A DNA stretch of 64,000 nt from the NCBI RefSeq assembly GCF_030410395.1, contig NZ_JAUHHF010000007.1, positions 1 to 64,000 of the forward strand, read 5' to 3'. Origin of the DNA: Zwartia panacis (GTDB lineage: Bacteria > Pseudomonadota > Gammaproteobacteria > Burkholderiales > Burkholderiaceae_B). A program made the position numbers and the translations under genes. The notes below the pieces were generated by a model. The model was given only the letters and a program-made list of their open reading frames with translations, did no database searches and was not told where the DNA came from. Shown here piece after piece: positions 50,877-58,681 of the stretch. Positions within the stretch are counted from its first letter, which is position 1, and every line of letters begins with the position of its first letter.

Positions 50877-52232
50877 ATGACTCAGCCAACATCCATCGTG
50901 AATGAACCAACACAGCGTCTGACTGCTTTCAGTGCAATCGCGATTATTGTGGGAATTGTGATTGGTGCAGGTATCTTTAAAACCCCTTCGATGGTGGCTG
51001 GTGTGACCGGGGATGCGGGCTGGTTATTGGTTGCATGGTTTTTGGGCGGTTTGATTTCTTTGGCTGGCGCGCTGTGTTATGCCGAGCTTGCCACGACCTA
51101 TCCCCATGCCGGAGGTGATTACCACTTTCTGGCTCGCGCCTTTGGTAAGGATATTTCGTTCCTTTACGCCTGGGCTAAAGCCACAGTCATCAACACGGGT
51201 TCAATTGCTTTGTTGGCTTTTGTATTTGGCGACTACATGACCAAGGCGATCAATCTCGGACCGTATTCCTCAGCCATCTGGGCGATTGGTGTGGTGGTTG
51301 TCCTGACGGCGATCAATCTGATCGGTATTTCTGCGACCTCATGGGTGCAGACCCTTTTGACGTTGATCGAAGTGACCGGTTTGATTCTTGTCGCAATTGC
51401 TGGTTTTTACGTTTCAGGAGACGCTCCTGCCTCTCCTGCGCTTTTTTCAACGACCCCCAGTTTAGGGATGTTTGGACTCGCGATGGTTTTCGTACTGCTG
51501 ACGTATGGCGGCTGGAATGAGGCCGCCTATATCTCGGCCGAAGTCCGGGGTGGTCGCAAAGCGATCGTACCCGTGATTCTGATCAGTATCCTGATTTTGA
51601 CTTTGATCTATCTGTTTGTGAATATTGCCTTGCTAGCGGGCCTTGGACTAGATGGTTTGTCCAAGAGTAGTGCGGTTGCTGCTGATTTGATGGGTAAAGC
51701 CTTTGGTCCGTGGGGAGAGCGTACGCTAGGTGTGTTTGTCGCAGTCGCTGCGCTCACCAGCATCAACGCGACCATGATCGTGGGCGCACGCACGAACTAT
51801 GCTTTAGGGCGTGATTGGCCCGCCTTGCGCTTTATGGGTCATTGGGAAGGGGGGCGTGGTTCTCCAATTCGTGGATACATGGTTCAGTCCGCCATCAGCC
51901 TAGCCCTGGTGATTTTTGGAATCTGGCAAACGGATGGCTTTGGCGTCATGGTCGAATTCACCGCTCCCGTATTCTGGTTTTTCTTATTTTTAGTGGGTAT
52001 CTCGGTATTTGTGATGCGTGTCAGAGACCCCCAGGCAGATCGACCGTTCAAAGTGCCTCTCTATCCGTTTACGCCCATTTTGTTTGTTCTCACCTGTGCA
52101 TACCTCACTTACTCGAGTGTGACCTACGCTGTCAGCAAGGGGGCTGTGCATATTTCATTGGTGGTTATGGGGATCGGGGTCGTCGCGTTGTTATTCATGC
52201 GTGGCGTGAAAAAACCCGCCATCGCTCGTTAA
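50877..52232 (+). CDS. APC family amino acid permease
   Basis: A 451-residue polytopic protein with about 12 hydrophobic helices. Helix 1 contains the APC glycine motif IVGIVIGAGIFKTP, followed by LSLAGALCYAELATTYPHAGGDY-type sequence and GGWNEAAYISAEVRGG. It imports or exchanges amino acids across the inner membrane. The substrate cannot be inferred. It appears monocistronic. Confidence 0.88.
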   Translation: MTQPTSIVNEPTQRLTAFSAIAIIVGIVIGAGIFKTPSMVAGVTGDAGWLLVAWFLGGLISLAGALCYAELATTYPHAGGDYHFLARAFGKDISFLYAWAKATVINTGSIALLAFVFGDYMTKAINLGPYSSAIWAIGVVVVLTAINLIGISATSWVQTLLTLIEVTGLILVAIAGFYVSGDAPASPALFSTTPSLGMFGLAMVFVLLTYGGWNEAAYISAEVRGGRKAIVPVILISILILTLIYLFVNIALLAGLGLDGLSKSSAVAADLMGKAFGPWGERTLGVFVAVAALTSINATMIVGARTNYALGRDWPALRFMGHWEGGRGSPIRGYMVQSAISLALVIFGIWQTDGFGVMVEFTAPVFWFFLFLVGISVFVMRVRDPQADRPFKVPLYPFTPILFVLTCAYLTYSSVTYAVSKGAVHISLVVMGIGVVALLFMRGVKKPAIAR

Positions 52233-52270
52233 GGCGTTGGTGGGTGTTCGTATTTGCCTAGTCGATCGAA

Positions 52271-52591
52271 TTAGTGCTTGATACCAAGTACGGCGAGTGT
52301 CTCGCCGTACACCAGTGCATCTTCGCAAAGATAAACAACGATGTCTTGGTCAGACATGTTTTCCAGAATCTGGATGACTTCCTGGGAAATGTCGGTACCC
52401 GGCTGTATGCCCGCGACGTGGACCTGAGCGCCACTTTCAAATACCGAAATTGGAACAAGTTTTTCAACGATCGAAAAATCCATCGGAGCGATCACGACGT
52501 AAGCGCGCACATTTAACTCGCTGACGGTAACGTCAAGCAGGACACCGTCAACGACGTTTTCAACAAGACTACTCTGAATCATCCAGTCCAT
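52271..52591 (-). CDS. Hypothetical acidic protein (106 aa) downstream of rdgC
   Basis: A 106-residue acidic soluble protein with alternating beta-strand-like segments (NVRAYVVIAPM, AQVHVAGIQPG, DIVVYLCEDALVYG). I recognise no family. Its ATG is preceded by AAGGGA, and it starts 29 bases after rdgC on the same strand, so it is probably cotranscribed with rdgC. Its 3' end contains a perfect 10-bp inverted repeat. The opposite-strand frame over the same bases lacks these signals. Confidence 0.65.
   Translation of the reverse strand: MDWMIQSSLVENVVDGVLLDVTVSELNVRAYVVIAPMDFSIVEKLVPISVFESGAQVHVAGIQPGTDISQEVIQILENMSDQDIVVYLCEDALVYGETLAVLGIKH
52288..52310. repeat. Perfect 10-bp inverted repeat inside the 3' end of the hypothetical gene
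   Basis: GTACGGCGAG and CTCGCCGTAC are separated by TGT. It would form a strong hairpin in RNA from either strand, near the 3' ends of two convergent genes, but no T run follows. Confidence 0.6.
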
Positions 52592-52620
52592 TTTTTCCCT
52601 TTTTGAGCTTGGGTATGCGG

Positions 52621-53535
52621 TCAGGCTGCCTGAGGAATGAGTTTCTTTTCTTCGAGCGAGTCTAGAAGTCCTGATAGAAGCTGATCGAGTTCAGCGCACA
52701 TGAGGGTAAATTCACCATCAAACTTTTCAGCCTCGTTGGCGGGAGCCGCACGGTCGGCTTCATCAAGGATGTCCTGTGGTGCGACACGCTTGATATCCAA
52801 TGTTTCAGTGAGAACGAATGACACCTTGTCATTCCAGGTCAAGGCAAGTCTTGTGCATTGTTTGCCTGACTGGATGTGTTTTTCGATATCTGCGCTGTCT
52901 AGCGTGTGTTTCACATAACGTATTGCGGCAGCTTGATCTCCGCCTGACCGTAACTCAGCGTCCTGATCGATCGTAAAGTTCGCGGGAGGCTGGCCGCTCG
53001 TGAGCCACTGTGTCATGGCCACCGCAGGACTGATGGCGACTTGGATCGGTTCAACAGGGAAGGGGTAAATGGCTTTGCCGAGCGCGGACAGAATTTCCTC
53101 GGCTTTCGTAGCTGAAGCGGTGTCGATCACAAGCCAGTGATGAACGGGATCAATCCAGACGCGCGTGTCTTTGGTCAAACTGAACGCTCTCGGGATCAGG
53201 GCATTGGTGACTTCTTCTTTGAGGTCTCTGAGTTGTTTGCGGCCAGGTTTGAAACCTTGCTGTTCTTCGAGTTCAATTGCGCGCTGTTTGACAAACTGAT
53301 TAATCACCGAGGCGGGGAGAAGTTTTTTTTCAGAGCGAAAGGCGCACAGAATCTGTCGATCCACGCTGTAGGCCATGCGTACATCATTTTCTCTGGGCGG
53401 TGTCCACCCCGAGGCGACAGGTGCCGCGGCGCCGGGTGAAACGAATTGCTCTTTAGCCAGTAAGGCATCGAGTTGCTCGGCAGTCCAGTTCCATGAAGTC
53501 GAGAGACGAAACAACTTGAGATTTTTAAACCACAT
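52621..53535 (-). CDS. rdgC: Recombination-associated protein RdgC
   Basis: A 304-residue protein that matches RdgC in length and in its start (MWFKNLKLFRLS). Further family segments are VRMAYSVDRQILCAFRSEKKLLPASVI, the helix KPGRKQLRDLKEEV and FDGEFTLMCAELDQLL. RdgC forms a ring dimer around DNA and restrains RecA filament formation. It acts in the cytoplasm on the nucleoid. The small unknown gene downstream shares its transcript. Confidence 0.93.
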   Translation of the reverse strand: MWFKNLKLFRLSTSWNWTAEQLDALLAKEQFVSPGAAAPVASGWTPPRENDVRMAYSVDRQILCAFRSEKKLLPASVINQFVKQRAIELEEQQGFKPGRKQLRDLKEEVTNALIPRAFSLTKDTRVWIDPVHHWLVIDTASATKAEEILSALGKAIYPFPVEPIQVAISPAVAMTQWLTSGQPPANFTIDQDAELRSGGDQAAAIRYVKHTLDSADIEKHIQSGKQCTRLALTWNDKVSFVLTETLDIKRVAPQDILDEADRAAPANEAEKFDGEFTLMCAELDQLLSGLLDSLEEKKLIPQAA

Positions 53536-53597
53536 AACTCACCCAGCCAAAGGGAGGCATTCTAGCTGATGTGAGTCGGTTGTTTCATTTCTAAGTG

Positions 53598-54263
53598 TCA
53601 GGATCGTCCAGTCATGCCTTGGAAGGTTGTATGAATCAACAATTCAACGATGTCCTCGTCAGAAAAGGCGCCGCCCATTTTCAAAAAGTCTGCGACTGGA
53701 TCGCAGGAGCGCGCGAAAATCGTATACAGAATGACCTCGCCAGGAAGTGAGGGGGAAAGTTCTCCATTCTGCTGCGCCTGACCAATCCATTCTCCGAGTG
53801 TTTCAGTCAGCTCACTGAGCTTGGCGATATAGGGCGGATTGTTGAGCAATGATTGCTGGATACTTGAGCGGGTAGACGGCAGCAAGGGCATTGTTCCGCT
53901 TAGGTGCAGTTTGATCGCCCATCTGACAAGCCCCTTGAGTTTATCGAGAGCTGTCATTTTGTGTGACATGCTTTCGGTCACACTGATTGCATCCGCAAGG
54001 AGGCGTGTCATTGACGCAGCCGCCAATGCCTCTTTTGACTCGAAATGTTTATAGAGGCTGGCTTTGGCAATACCGACATCGGCTGCGACTTCGTCCATTG
54101 TCATCAGGTCGAAGCCTTTTTGAGCCAGAAGTCTGTTGACCGCATCCAAGATAGCGTTTTCTCGGAACTTAAGCTGTTGTTGCTTGAACGTAAGCTTGTT
54201 GCTGCGGATAGTTTGTGGGCTAGCGGACATTGTCTGAAGTTGAATTTTATCTGAATGGTTCAT
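53598..54263 (-). CDS. TetR/AcrR family transcriptional regulator
   Basis: A 221-residue regulator. The N-terminal helix-turn-helix (about 40-85) reads AILDAVNRLLAQKGFDLMTMDEVAADVG, then IAKASLYKHFESKEAL, which is standard for TetR. The C-terminal ligand domain is specific to this protein. A second ATG eleven codons in is possible. It is divergent from the nine-gene lipid operon with only 82 bases between, so it very probably represses that operon and itself. The inducer may be a fatty acid or related lipid. Confidence 0.88.
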   Translation of the reverse strand: MNHSDKIQLQTMSASPQTIRSNKLTFKQQQLKFRENAILDAVNRLLAQKGFDLMTMDEVAADVGIAKASLYKHFESKEALAAASMTRLLADAISVTESMSHKMTALDKLKGLVRWAIKLHLSGTMPLLPSTRSSIQQSLLNNPPYIAKLSELTETLGEWIGQAQQNGELSPSLPGEVILYTIFARSCDPVADFLKMGGAFSDEDIVELLIHTTFQGMTGRS

Positions 54264-54278
54264 AATATTACTATTCAG
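54251..54278. promoter_or_regulatory. Candidate TetR operator overlapping the regulator's start
   Basis: CTGAAT (54251-54256) and ATTCAG (54273-54278) form an inverted repeat centred on the start of the TetR gene, with A/T-rich DNA between. The size fits a TetR-dimer site, but the arms are short. Confidence 0.3.
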
Positions 54279-54286
54279 TCTAAAAA

Positions 54287-54292
54287 TATACT
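54287..54292 (+). promoter_or_regulatory. Candidate -10 element of the lipid operon
   Basis: TATACT lies about 55 bases before the first gene of the operon and next to the candidate operator, so a bound repressor could cover the promoter. No good -35 hexamer is seen. Confidence 0.3.
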
Positions 54293-54345
54293 AATATGTT
54301 GAAAATTTCTCGTTTCGGTTACTTTTAATCCAGTTAAGTTCAATT

Positions 54346-54870
54346 ATGCCTCCATCCTTTAACACTGACGACAAAAAAAGCAACGCTTCCAGCTCTGCAA
54401 GCTATCCAGAGGCGTTCAGTCGTGTCTGTCAGGATACGTGGCGTTTATGCGGTGAGGGCGTCTTTAGCTGGAGTGTGTTTCGTTTTTATCGTGCAAGGTT
54501 GCTCACGCACACTGGAACATTCGATTCTGATAAACCCTTTCTTCTTGATTTGCATTACTTGAGGGCGCTGACGGGTCAGCAAATCGTGTCGACCTCAATG
54601 GATGAAATCGCACGGATTCATCCGCTCAACGAGGAGCAACGCAGGCGTTGGGCCGCGGCGCTTGAATCGATGATCCCCGACGTATGTTTGGGCGACAGAT
54701 TGCTAGGATGGTTTGTGCCCGGCAATCGCGTTGATTTTTTCTCATCGTCAGATGCTCTGGGTCAAATCAATGATCCTGAGTTTGTCAGAATGTTCAGTTC
54801 AATATGGCTCGATGAGAAAACACGGAGTCCACAACTACGCGAGGCGCTTTTGGGCGAGGTCCGGATATGA
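54346..54870 (+). CDS. Chalcone isomerase-like protein, cytoplasmic form
   Basis: A 174-residue protein with the bacterial chalcone-isomerase-like pattern: GVFSWSVFRFYRARLLT, FLLDLHYLRALTGQQIVSTSMDEIARI, LLGWFVPGNRVDFF and FSSIWLDEKTRSPQLREALLG. It has no signal peptide, unlike its paralogue four genes downstream. The plant CHI fold includes fatty-acid-binding members, and bacterial genes of this kind often sit beside CFA-synthase genes. It is the first gene of the operon, and its stop overlaps the next start (ATGA). Confidence 0.8.
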   Translation: MPPSFNTDDKKSNASSSASYPEAFSRVCQDTWRLCGEGVFSWSVFRFYRARLLTHTGTFDSDKPFLLDLHYLRALTGQQIVSTSMDEIARIHPLNEEQRRRWAAALESMIPDVCLGDRLLGWFVPGNRVDFFSSSDALGQINDPEFVRMFSSIWLDEKTRSPQLREALLGEVRI

Positions 54871-56162
54871 CGAGTCAGCACCTCATCCCTCGGCAAAGCA
54901 AAATCGCGGTCATCGGCTCTGGCATTGCCGGACTGTCCTGCGCATGGTTTCTTAGACAGCAATTTAATGTGACCTTATTCGAGGCAGGCGCTTATTTTGG
55001 CGGTCATTCCAATACGGTGGATGTCTCACTCGAAGGGCATACACATCCGGTCGATACTGGATTCCTCGTCCATAATGACCTGACTTATCCAAATCTCGTT
55101 CAGTTATTTTCGTATTTGAACATTCCTGTACATTCGAGCGACATGTCGTTTGGGGTTTCAATCAGCCAACCAGATATCGAATGGGCAGGTACAAATTTGA
55201 ATACGGTTTTCGCTCAGCGAACCAATGTACTCAAGCCCAAGTTTTTGGTGATGCTGCGGGAGATTCTTCGTTTTAATCGCCTGGCTTCGCAGTACCTCGA
55301 ACAAATGCGTGTGTCGCCACTTACGCTTGGCGAGCTTCTGGAGCGTGAACGCTTCGGAGAGGCAATGCGTGATTGGTATTTGCTCCCGATGGCTGCTGCG
55401 ATCTGGTCCTCTTCGGTCAAGGATATTCTTGGTTTCCCTGCCGCAACGTTTTTAACGTTTTGTCTGAACCACCGGTTATTGCAGATTGAGAACAGACCTC
55501 AGTGGAAAACAGTTCTGGGCGGTTCCCGGGAATACGTGAAAGCCATGGTTTCACAGATCAATGATGCACGGCTCAATTGTCCCGTGCATCGCGTGTTTCG
55601 CAAGCAAGAGCAGGTCGTGATTCACTCTGCTCAAGGCGTGGAGTATTTCGATGCAGTTATTTTCGCCTGCCACGCCCCGACAACCCTGGCCATGCTGGAT
55701 GTCGATGAACAAGAACAACGTGTGCTCCAAGGCTTTCGATATCAGCCTAACAAAGCGTTGCTTCATCTGGATGCGCGACTATTGCCGCGTCGCAAAAAAG
55801 TCTGGTCCGCCTGGAATTACATGTCATCACCTGGCTATGGGGCCGAGCGTCCCGTGGCCGTGAGTTACTTGCTCAATCAATTACAGCCTTTGCCCTTCAA
55901 GGCACCGGTGATCGTGACGCTGAATCCTCATACCGAACCTCATCAAGACCTGGTACTGCGCACCTTTGATTACGAGCATCCGGTGATGAATACGGACGCC
56001 GAGCTTGCACAGAAGTTATTGCCTTCTGTTCAAGGACGGAACCGAGCCTGGTTTTGCGGTGCCTGGACTGGTTATGGATTTCATGAGGATGGTCTCAAGT
56101 CCGCCCTGCGTATCGTGAGAGATTTCGGAGTGGACATTCCTTGGACACCTTTTTATGAATAG
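54867..56162 (+). CDS. FAD-dependent oxidoreductase (flavin amine oxidase type) of lipid cluster
   Basis: A 431-residue flavoprotein. The dinucleotide motif is VIGSGIAGLSCAWFL (residues 15-29), followed by FEAGAYFGGHSNTV and the C-terminal FAD contact CGAWTGYGFHEDGLKSAL. It belongs to the amine-oxidase/phytoene-desaturase-like group usually found beside DUF1365 and CFA-synthase-like genes. In Rhodobacter a protein of this kind is reported to desaturate methylated fatty acyl chains on the route to furan fatty acids; that role here is inference. It overlaps both neighbours, so translation is probably coupled. Confidence 0.85.
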   Translation: MTSQHLIPRQSKIAVIGSGIAGLSCAWFLRQQFNVTLFEAGAYFGGHSNTVDVSLEGHTHPVDTGFLVHNDLTYPNLVQLFSYLNIPVHSSDMSFGVSISQPDIEWAGTNLNTVFAQRTNVLKPKFLVMLREILRFNRLASQYLEQMRVSPLTLGELLERERFGEAMRDWYLLPMAAAIWSSSVKDILGFPAATFLTFCLNHRLLQIENRPQWKTVLGGSREYVKAMVSQINDARLNCPVHRVFRKQEQVVIHSAQGVEYFDAVIFACHAPTTLAMLDVDEQEQRVLQGFRYQPNKALLHLDARLLPRRKKVWSAWNYMSSPGYGAERPVAVSYLLNQLQPLPFKAPVIVTLNPHTEPHQDLVLRTFDYEHPVMNTDAELAQKLLPSVQGRNRAWFCGAWTGYGFHEDGLKSALRIVRDFGVDIPWTPFYE

Positions 56163-56958
56163 TCATCTTCTGGAGCTTTGTCGTGGCCGCGTGATGCATG
56201 CCCGTCTCAAGCCATTCGTCCACAGGTTTGTCTATCGGGTGTTTTGTATTCGTGTGCGTGTCGATCAGCTCTCCAATCTCAGTCGTTTTAACAGCTGGCT
56301 CTTTGGGGTTGATAAGAAGCGAATTGTCAGTTTTCAATCTCGTGATCATGGCGCAAGAGATGGCTCAGATCTGATTTCATGGTTAAACGATGCTTTGCAC
56401 GCGAGCGAGATTTCTTTGACATTGGGCGCTGTCTGGCTGCAGTGCTTCCCACGCGTGTTTGGCTATGTTTTTAACCCTGTGAGCTTTTGGTATGTGCATG
56501 ACCAGCAAGGAAATCTCCGTGTTTTAGTTGCCGAGGTCAACAACACATTCGGTCAGCGCCACCAGTATGTGCTGACAGCGCCGGGCATGGCTGTGATCGA
56601 AGAAAACTCTGTTCTCGAATGTCGCAAAATCTTTCATGTTTCCCCTTTTTGCGACGTTGAGGGCTTATATCGTTTTAAGAGCTCGCGACGCGGCGAACAA
56701 GAACGCATGGCCATTGATTACTTTGACGATCCAGCTTCACCCAAGCCACTGCTCAAAACCGCGATCGTTGTTCAGGCTCAAGTTTTTTCAACACGCGCGC
56801 TGTTGGCTTGCCTGATCTCTATGCCGATGATGACCCTCGGAGTGATGTGGCGAATTCATTGGCAAGCATTCAAGCTATGGCGACAGGGGGCTCAATATCA
56901 TCCTGTTCCGCCTCTGCCGGAAAACGAAGTCTCTAACAATGGAAAGGTTTCCTCATGA
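56155..56958 (+). CDS. DUF1365 domain-containing protein
   Basis: A 267-residue protein of the DUF1365 family. It begins LCRGRVMHARLKPFVHRFVYRVFC and contains the signature FGYVFNPVSFWYVHDQQGNLRVLVAEVNNTFG in two halves. It carries a late hydrophobic segment (ALLACLISMPMMTLGVMW) that may associate with the membrane. The biochemical role is unknown; the family is almost always next to an FAD oxidoreductase and a CFA-synthase-like methyltransferase, as here. It overlaps the upstream gene by 8 bases and the downstream gene by 4. Confidence 0.88.
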   Translation: MNSHLLELCRGRVMHARLKPFVHRFVYRVFCIRVRVDQLSNLSRFNSWLFGVDKKRIVSFQSRDHGARDGSDLISWLNDALHASEISLTLGAVWLQCFPRVFGYVFNPVSFWYVHDQQGNLRVLVAEVNNTFGQRHQYVLTAPGMAVIEENSVLECRKIFHVSPFCDVEGLYRFKSSRRGEQERMAIDYFDDPASPKPLLKTAIVVQAQVFSTRALLACLISMPMMTLGVMWRIHWQAFKLWRQGAQYHPVPPLPENEVSNNGKVSS

Positions 56959-58187
56959 GTTCGAACGAAGAGCGTCTCTCAGGTTCAATGGCTAATATTC
57001 CTTGGGCCGGGAGACTTCTTGTGAGTTTATTAGGACGTATTACTTATGGCTCCCTTAAGCTGATTAACCCCATGGGTATCGAGCTGATGCTGGGGCAAAA
57101 TGCGTCCGCACCGAGTGGTGAGGTCCCGCACGCTGAGTTGCGTATAAATGACTGGCGTGCGGCCGGGCTCATCTTGCGACAAGGTGATATCGGTTTTGCC
57201 GAGAGTTTACGAAGAGGTTGGGTTGACACACCAGATCTGGTTGCGCTGTTCACTTTAGCGATTCGTAACGAACAGATTTCCGAAGCCGTGGATGGTCACT
57301 GGTGGGCTTTGTTGCTCAAGCGTTTGTCACATTGGGTGCTCAAAGACAACAGCCGTGCGGGTAGTCGCCGTAATATTCTGAGTCATTACGATGTCGGCAA
57401 CAGTTTTTATCGATTGTGGCTTGATCCCTCGATGACGTATTCCGCTGGATTATTCGAGGGGGATCTGACGCGTGGGCTTGAGCAAGCTCAAGACGCCAAG
57501 TACGACCGTATTCTTGATCAGATTGATGCTTTGCCAGGGCAGACCATTCTCGAAGTGGGTTGTGGCTGGGGAGGGTTTGCCGAACGTGCCGCAAGACGCG
57601 GTTTAAATGTTGTCGGTATCACTTTGTCGGATGCGCAGCTTGAGTGGGCGACACAGCGAATGCGTCAGGCAGGCTTGAGTGATCGCGTGTCGCTCAGGCT
57701 GCAAGACTATCGCGATGTACCAGAAAAATTTGATCATATTGTTTCGATCGAAATGTTCGAGGCTGTCGGATTGTTGCATTGGCCAAGCTACTTTCAGATG
57801 CTTGCCCGTTGTCTCAAACCAGGCGGTCGCATCGTTGTCCAAACCATTGACATGACTGAAGATAAGTTCGATTCATATCGCAGGGGTACGGATTTTATTC
57901 AGCAATACATATTTCCCGGCGGCATGTTACCGAGCCCCTCGCGCTTCAGAAAAGAATGCGAAGCCGCCGGACTGCGGGCGCTGGAGGTTCTTTCTTTTGG
58001 TCAGGACTACGCGGAGACGCTCAAGCGCTGGGCACAACGCTTTGAAGCTTCATTGTCTCAAATTCGCGAACTTGGTTATGACGATGCATTCATCCGCATT
58101 TGGAAAATGTATCTTGCTTATTGTGAAGTTGGTTTCCGACAAACCCGAACGGATGTCAAACAATGGACACTATGCGCAAACTCTTGA
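56955..58187 (+). CDS. Cyclopropane-fatty-acyl-phospholipid synthase family methyltransferase
   Basis: A 410-residue protein. The N-terminal SCP-like domain (about 1-120) precedes the SAM domain with HYDVGNSFYRLWLDPSMTYS, ILEVGCGWGGFAE (residues 198-210), SIEMFEAVG and FIQQYIFPGGMLPS. The conserved cysteine near the C-terminus lies in AYCEVGFRQ. It acts on double bonds of membrane phospholipid acyl chains, adding a methylene or methyl carbon from SAM. The setting next to the FAD oxidoreductase suggests methylation on the way to branched or furan fatty acids rather than simple cyclopropane formation. Confidence 0.9.
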   Translation: MSSNEERLSGSMANIPWAGRLLVSLLGRITYGSLKLINPMGIELMLGQNASAPSGEVPHAELRINDWRAAGLILRQGDIGFAESLRRGWVDTPDLVALFTLAIRNEQISEAVDGHWWALLLKRLSHWVLKDNSRAGSRRNILSHYDVGNSFYRLWLDPSMTYSAGLFEGDLTRGLEQAQDAKYDRILDQIDALPGQTILEVGCGWGGFAERAARRGLNVVGITLSDAQLEWATQRMRQAGLSDRVSLRLQDYRDVPEKFDHIVSIEMFEAVGLLHWPSYFQMLARCLKPGGRIVVQTIDMTEDKFDSYRRGTDFIQQYIFPGGMLPSPSRFRKECEAAGLRALEVLSFGQDYAETLKRWAQRFEASLSQIRELGYDDAFIRIWKMYLAYCEVGFRQTRTDVKQWTLCANS

Positions 58188-58681
58188 TGGTGCTCTTGCT
58201 TGCCTTGGGACTGACCAGTCTTCAGGCGGCTCCAGTTTTTACACAGTTGTTACCGGGTGCTCAGCAAGTCGGTCAAGGTGTTTTTAAACGCTTTGGATGG
58301 TCGATCTACGAGGCTCGACTCTACGCATCAGGCGGACGCTTTGACGCTTCAAAGCCTTATGCCTTGTCACTGACGTATGAGCGAACGATTGCCGGCGATC
58401 GTTTGGTACAAGCTTCGCTTGACGAGATGCGTAAGCTTGGTGCGCCCGTTGATGAGCGCCCTGAGTGGGCGGCTGCTTTATCTCAAGTTCTGCCGAGTGT
58501 TTCCAAAGGTGTCACGCTCACGGGCGTCTATCGCCCCGGAGAGGGCGCTGTTTTTTATGAGCAAGACAAAGAAACAGGACGCATCGATGACGCGCTTGCC
58601 CGTATGTTTTTTGCCATTTGGCTCGATCCTCGCACGAGCGAGCCGAGCCTGCGACAGTCACTGCTTGGAATGAACCAGTGA
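58163..58681 (+). CDS. Chalcone isomerase-like protein, exported form
   Basis: A 172-residue protein with a signal peptide (MRKLLMVLLLALGLTSLQA after an alternative fourth-codon ATG at 58172). It has the same pattern as the cytoplasmic paralogue: FGWSIYEARLYAS, YALSLTYERTIAGDRLVQASLDEMRKL, GVYRPGEGAVFY and FFAIWLDPRTSEPSLRQSLLG. It probably binds lipid or a lipid product in the periplasm. It overlaps the CFA-type gene by 25 bases, or 16 if the inner ATG is used. No catalytic role can be assigned. Confidence 0.83.
   Translation: MDTMRKLLMVLLLALGLTSLQAAPVFTQLLPGAQQVGQGVFKRFGWSIYEARLYASGGRFDASKPYALSLTYERTIAGDRLVQASLDEMRKLGAPVDERPEWAAALSQVLPSVSKGVTLTGVYRPGEGAVFYEQDKETGRIDDALARMFFAIWLDPRTSEPSLRQSLLGMNQ

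Noticed and set aside
52274-52516. An 80-codon plus-strand open frame over the gene downstream of rdgC
   Set aside because: The minus-strand reading has a good ribosome-binding site, operon spacing with rdgC and a balanced protein composition; the plus-strand frame has none of these.
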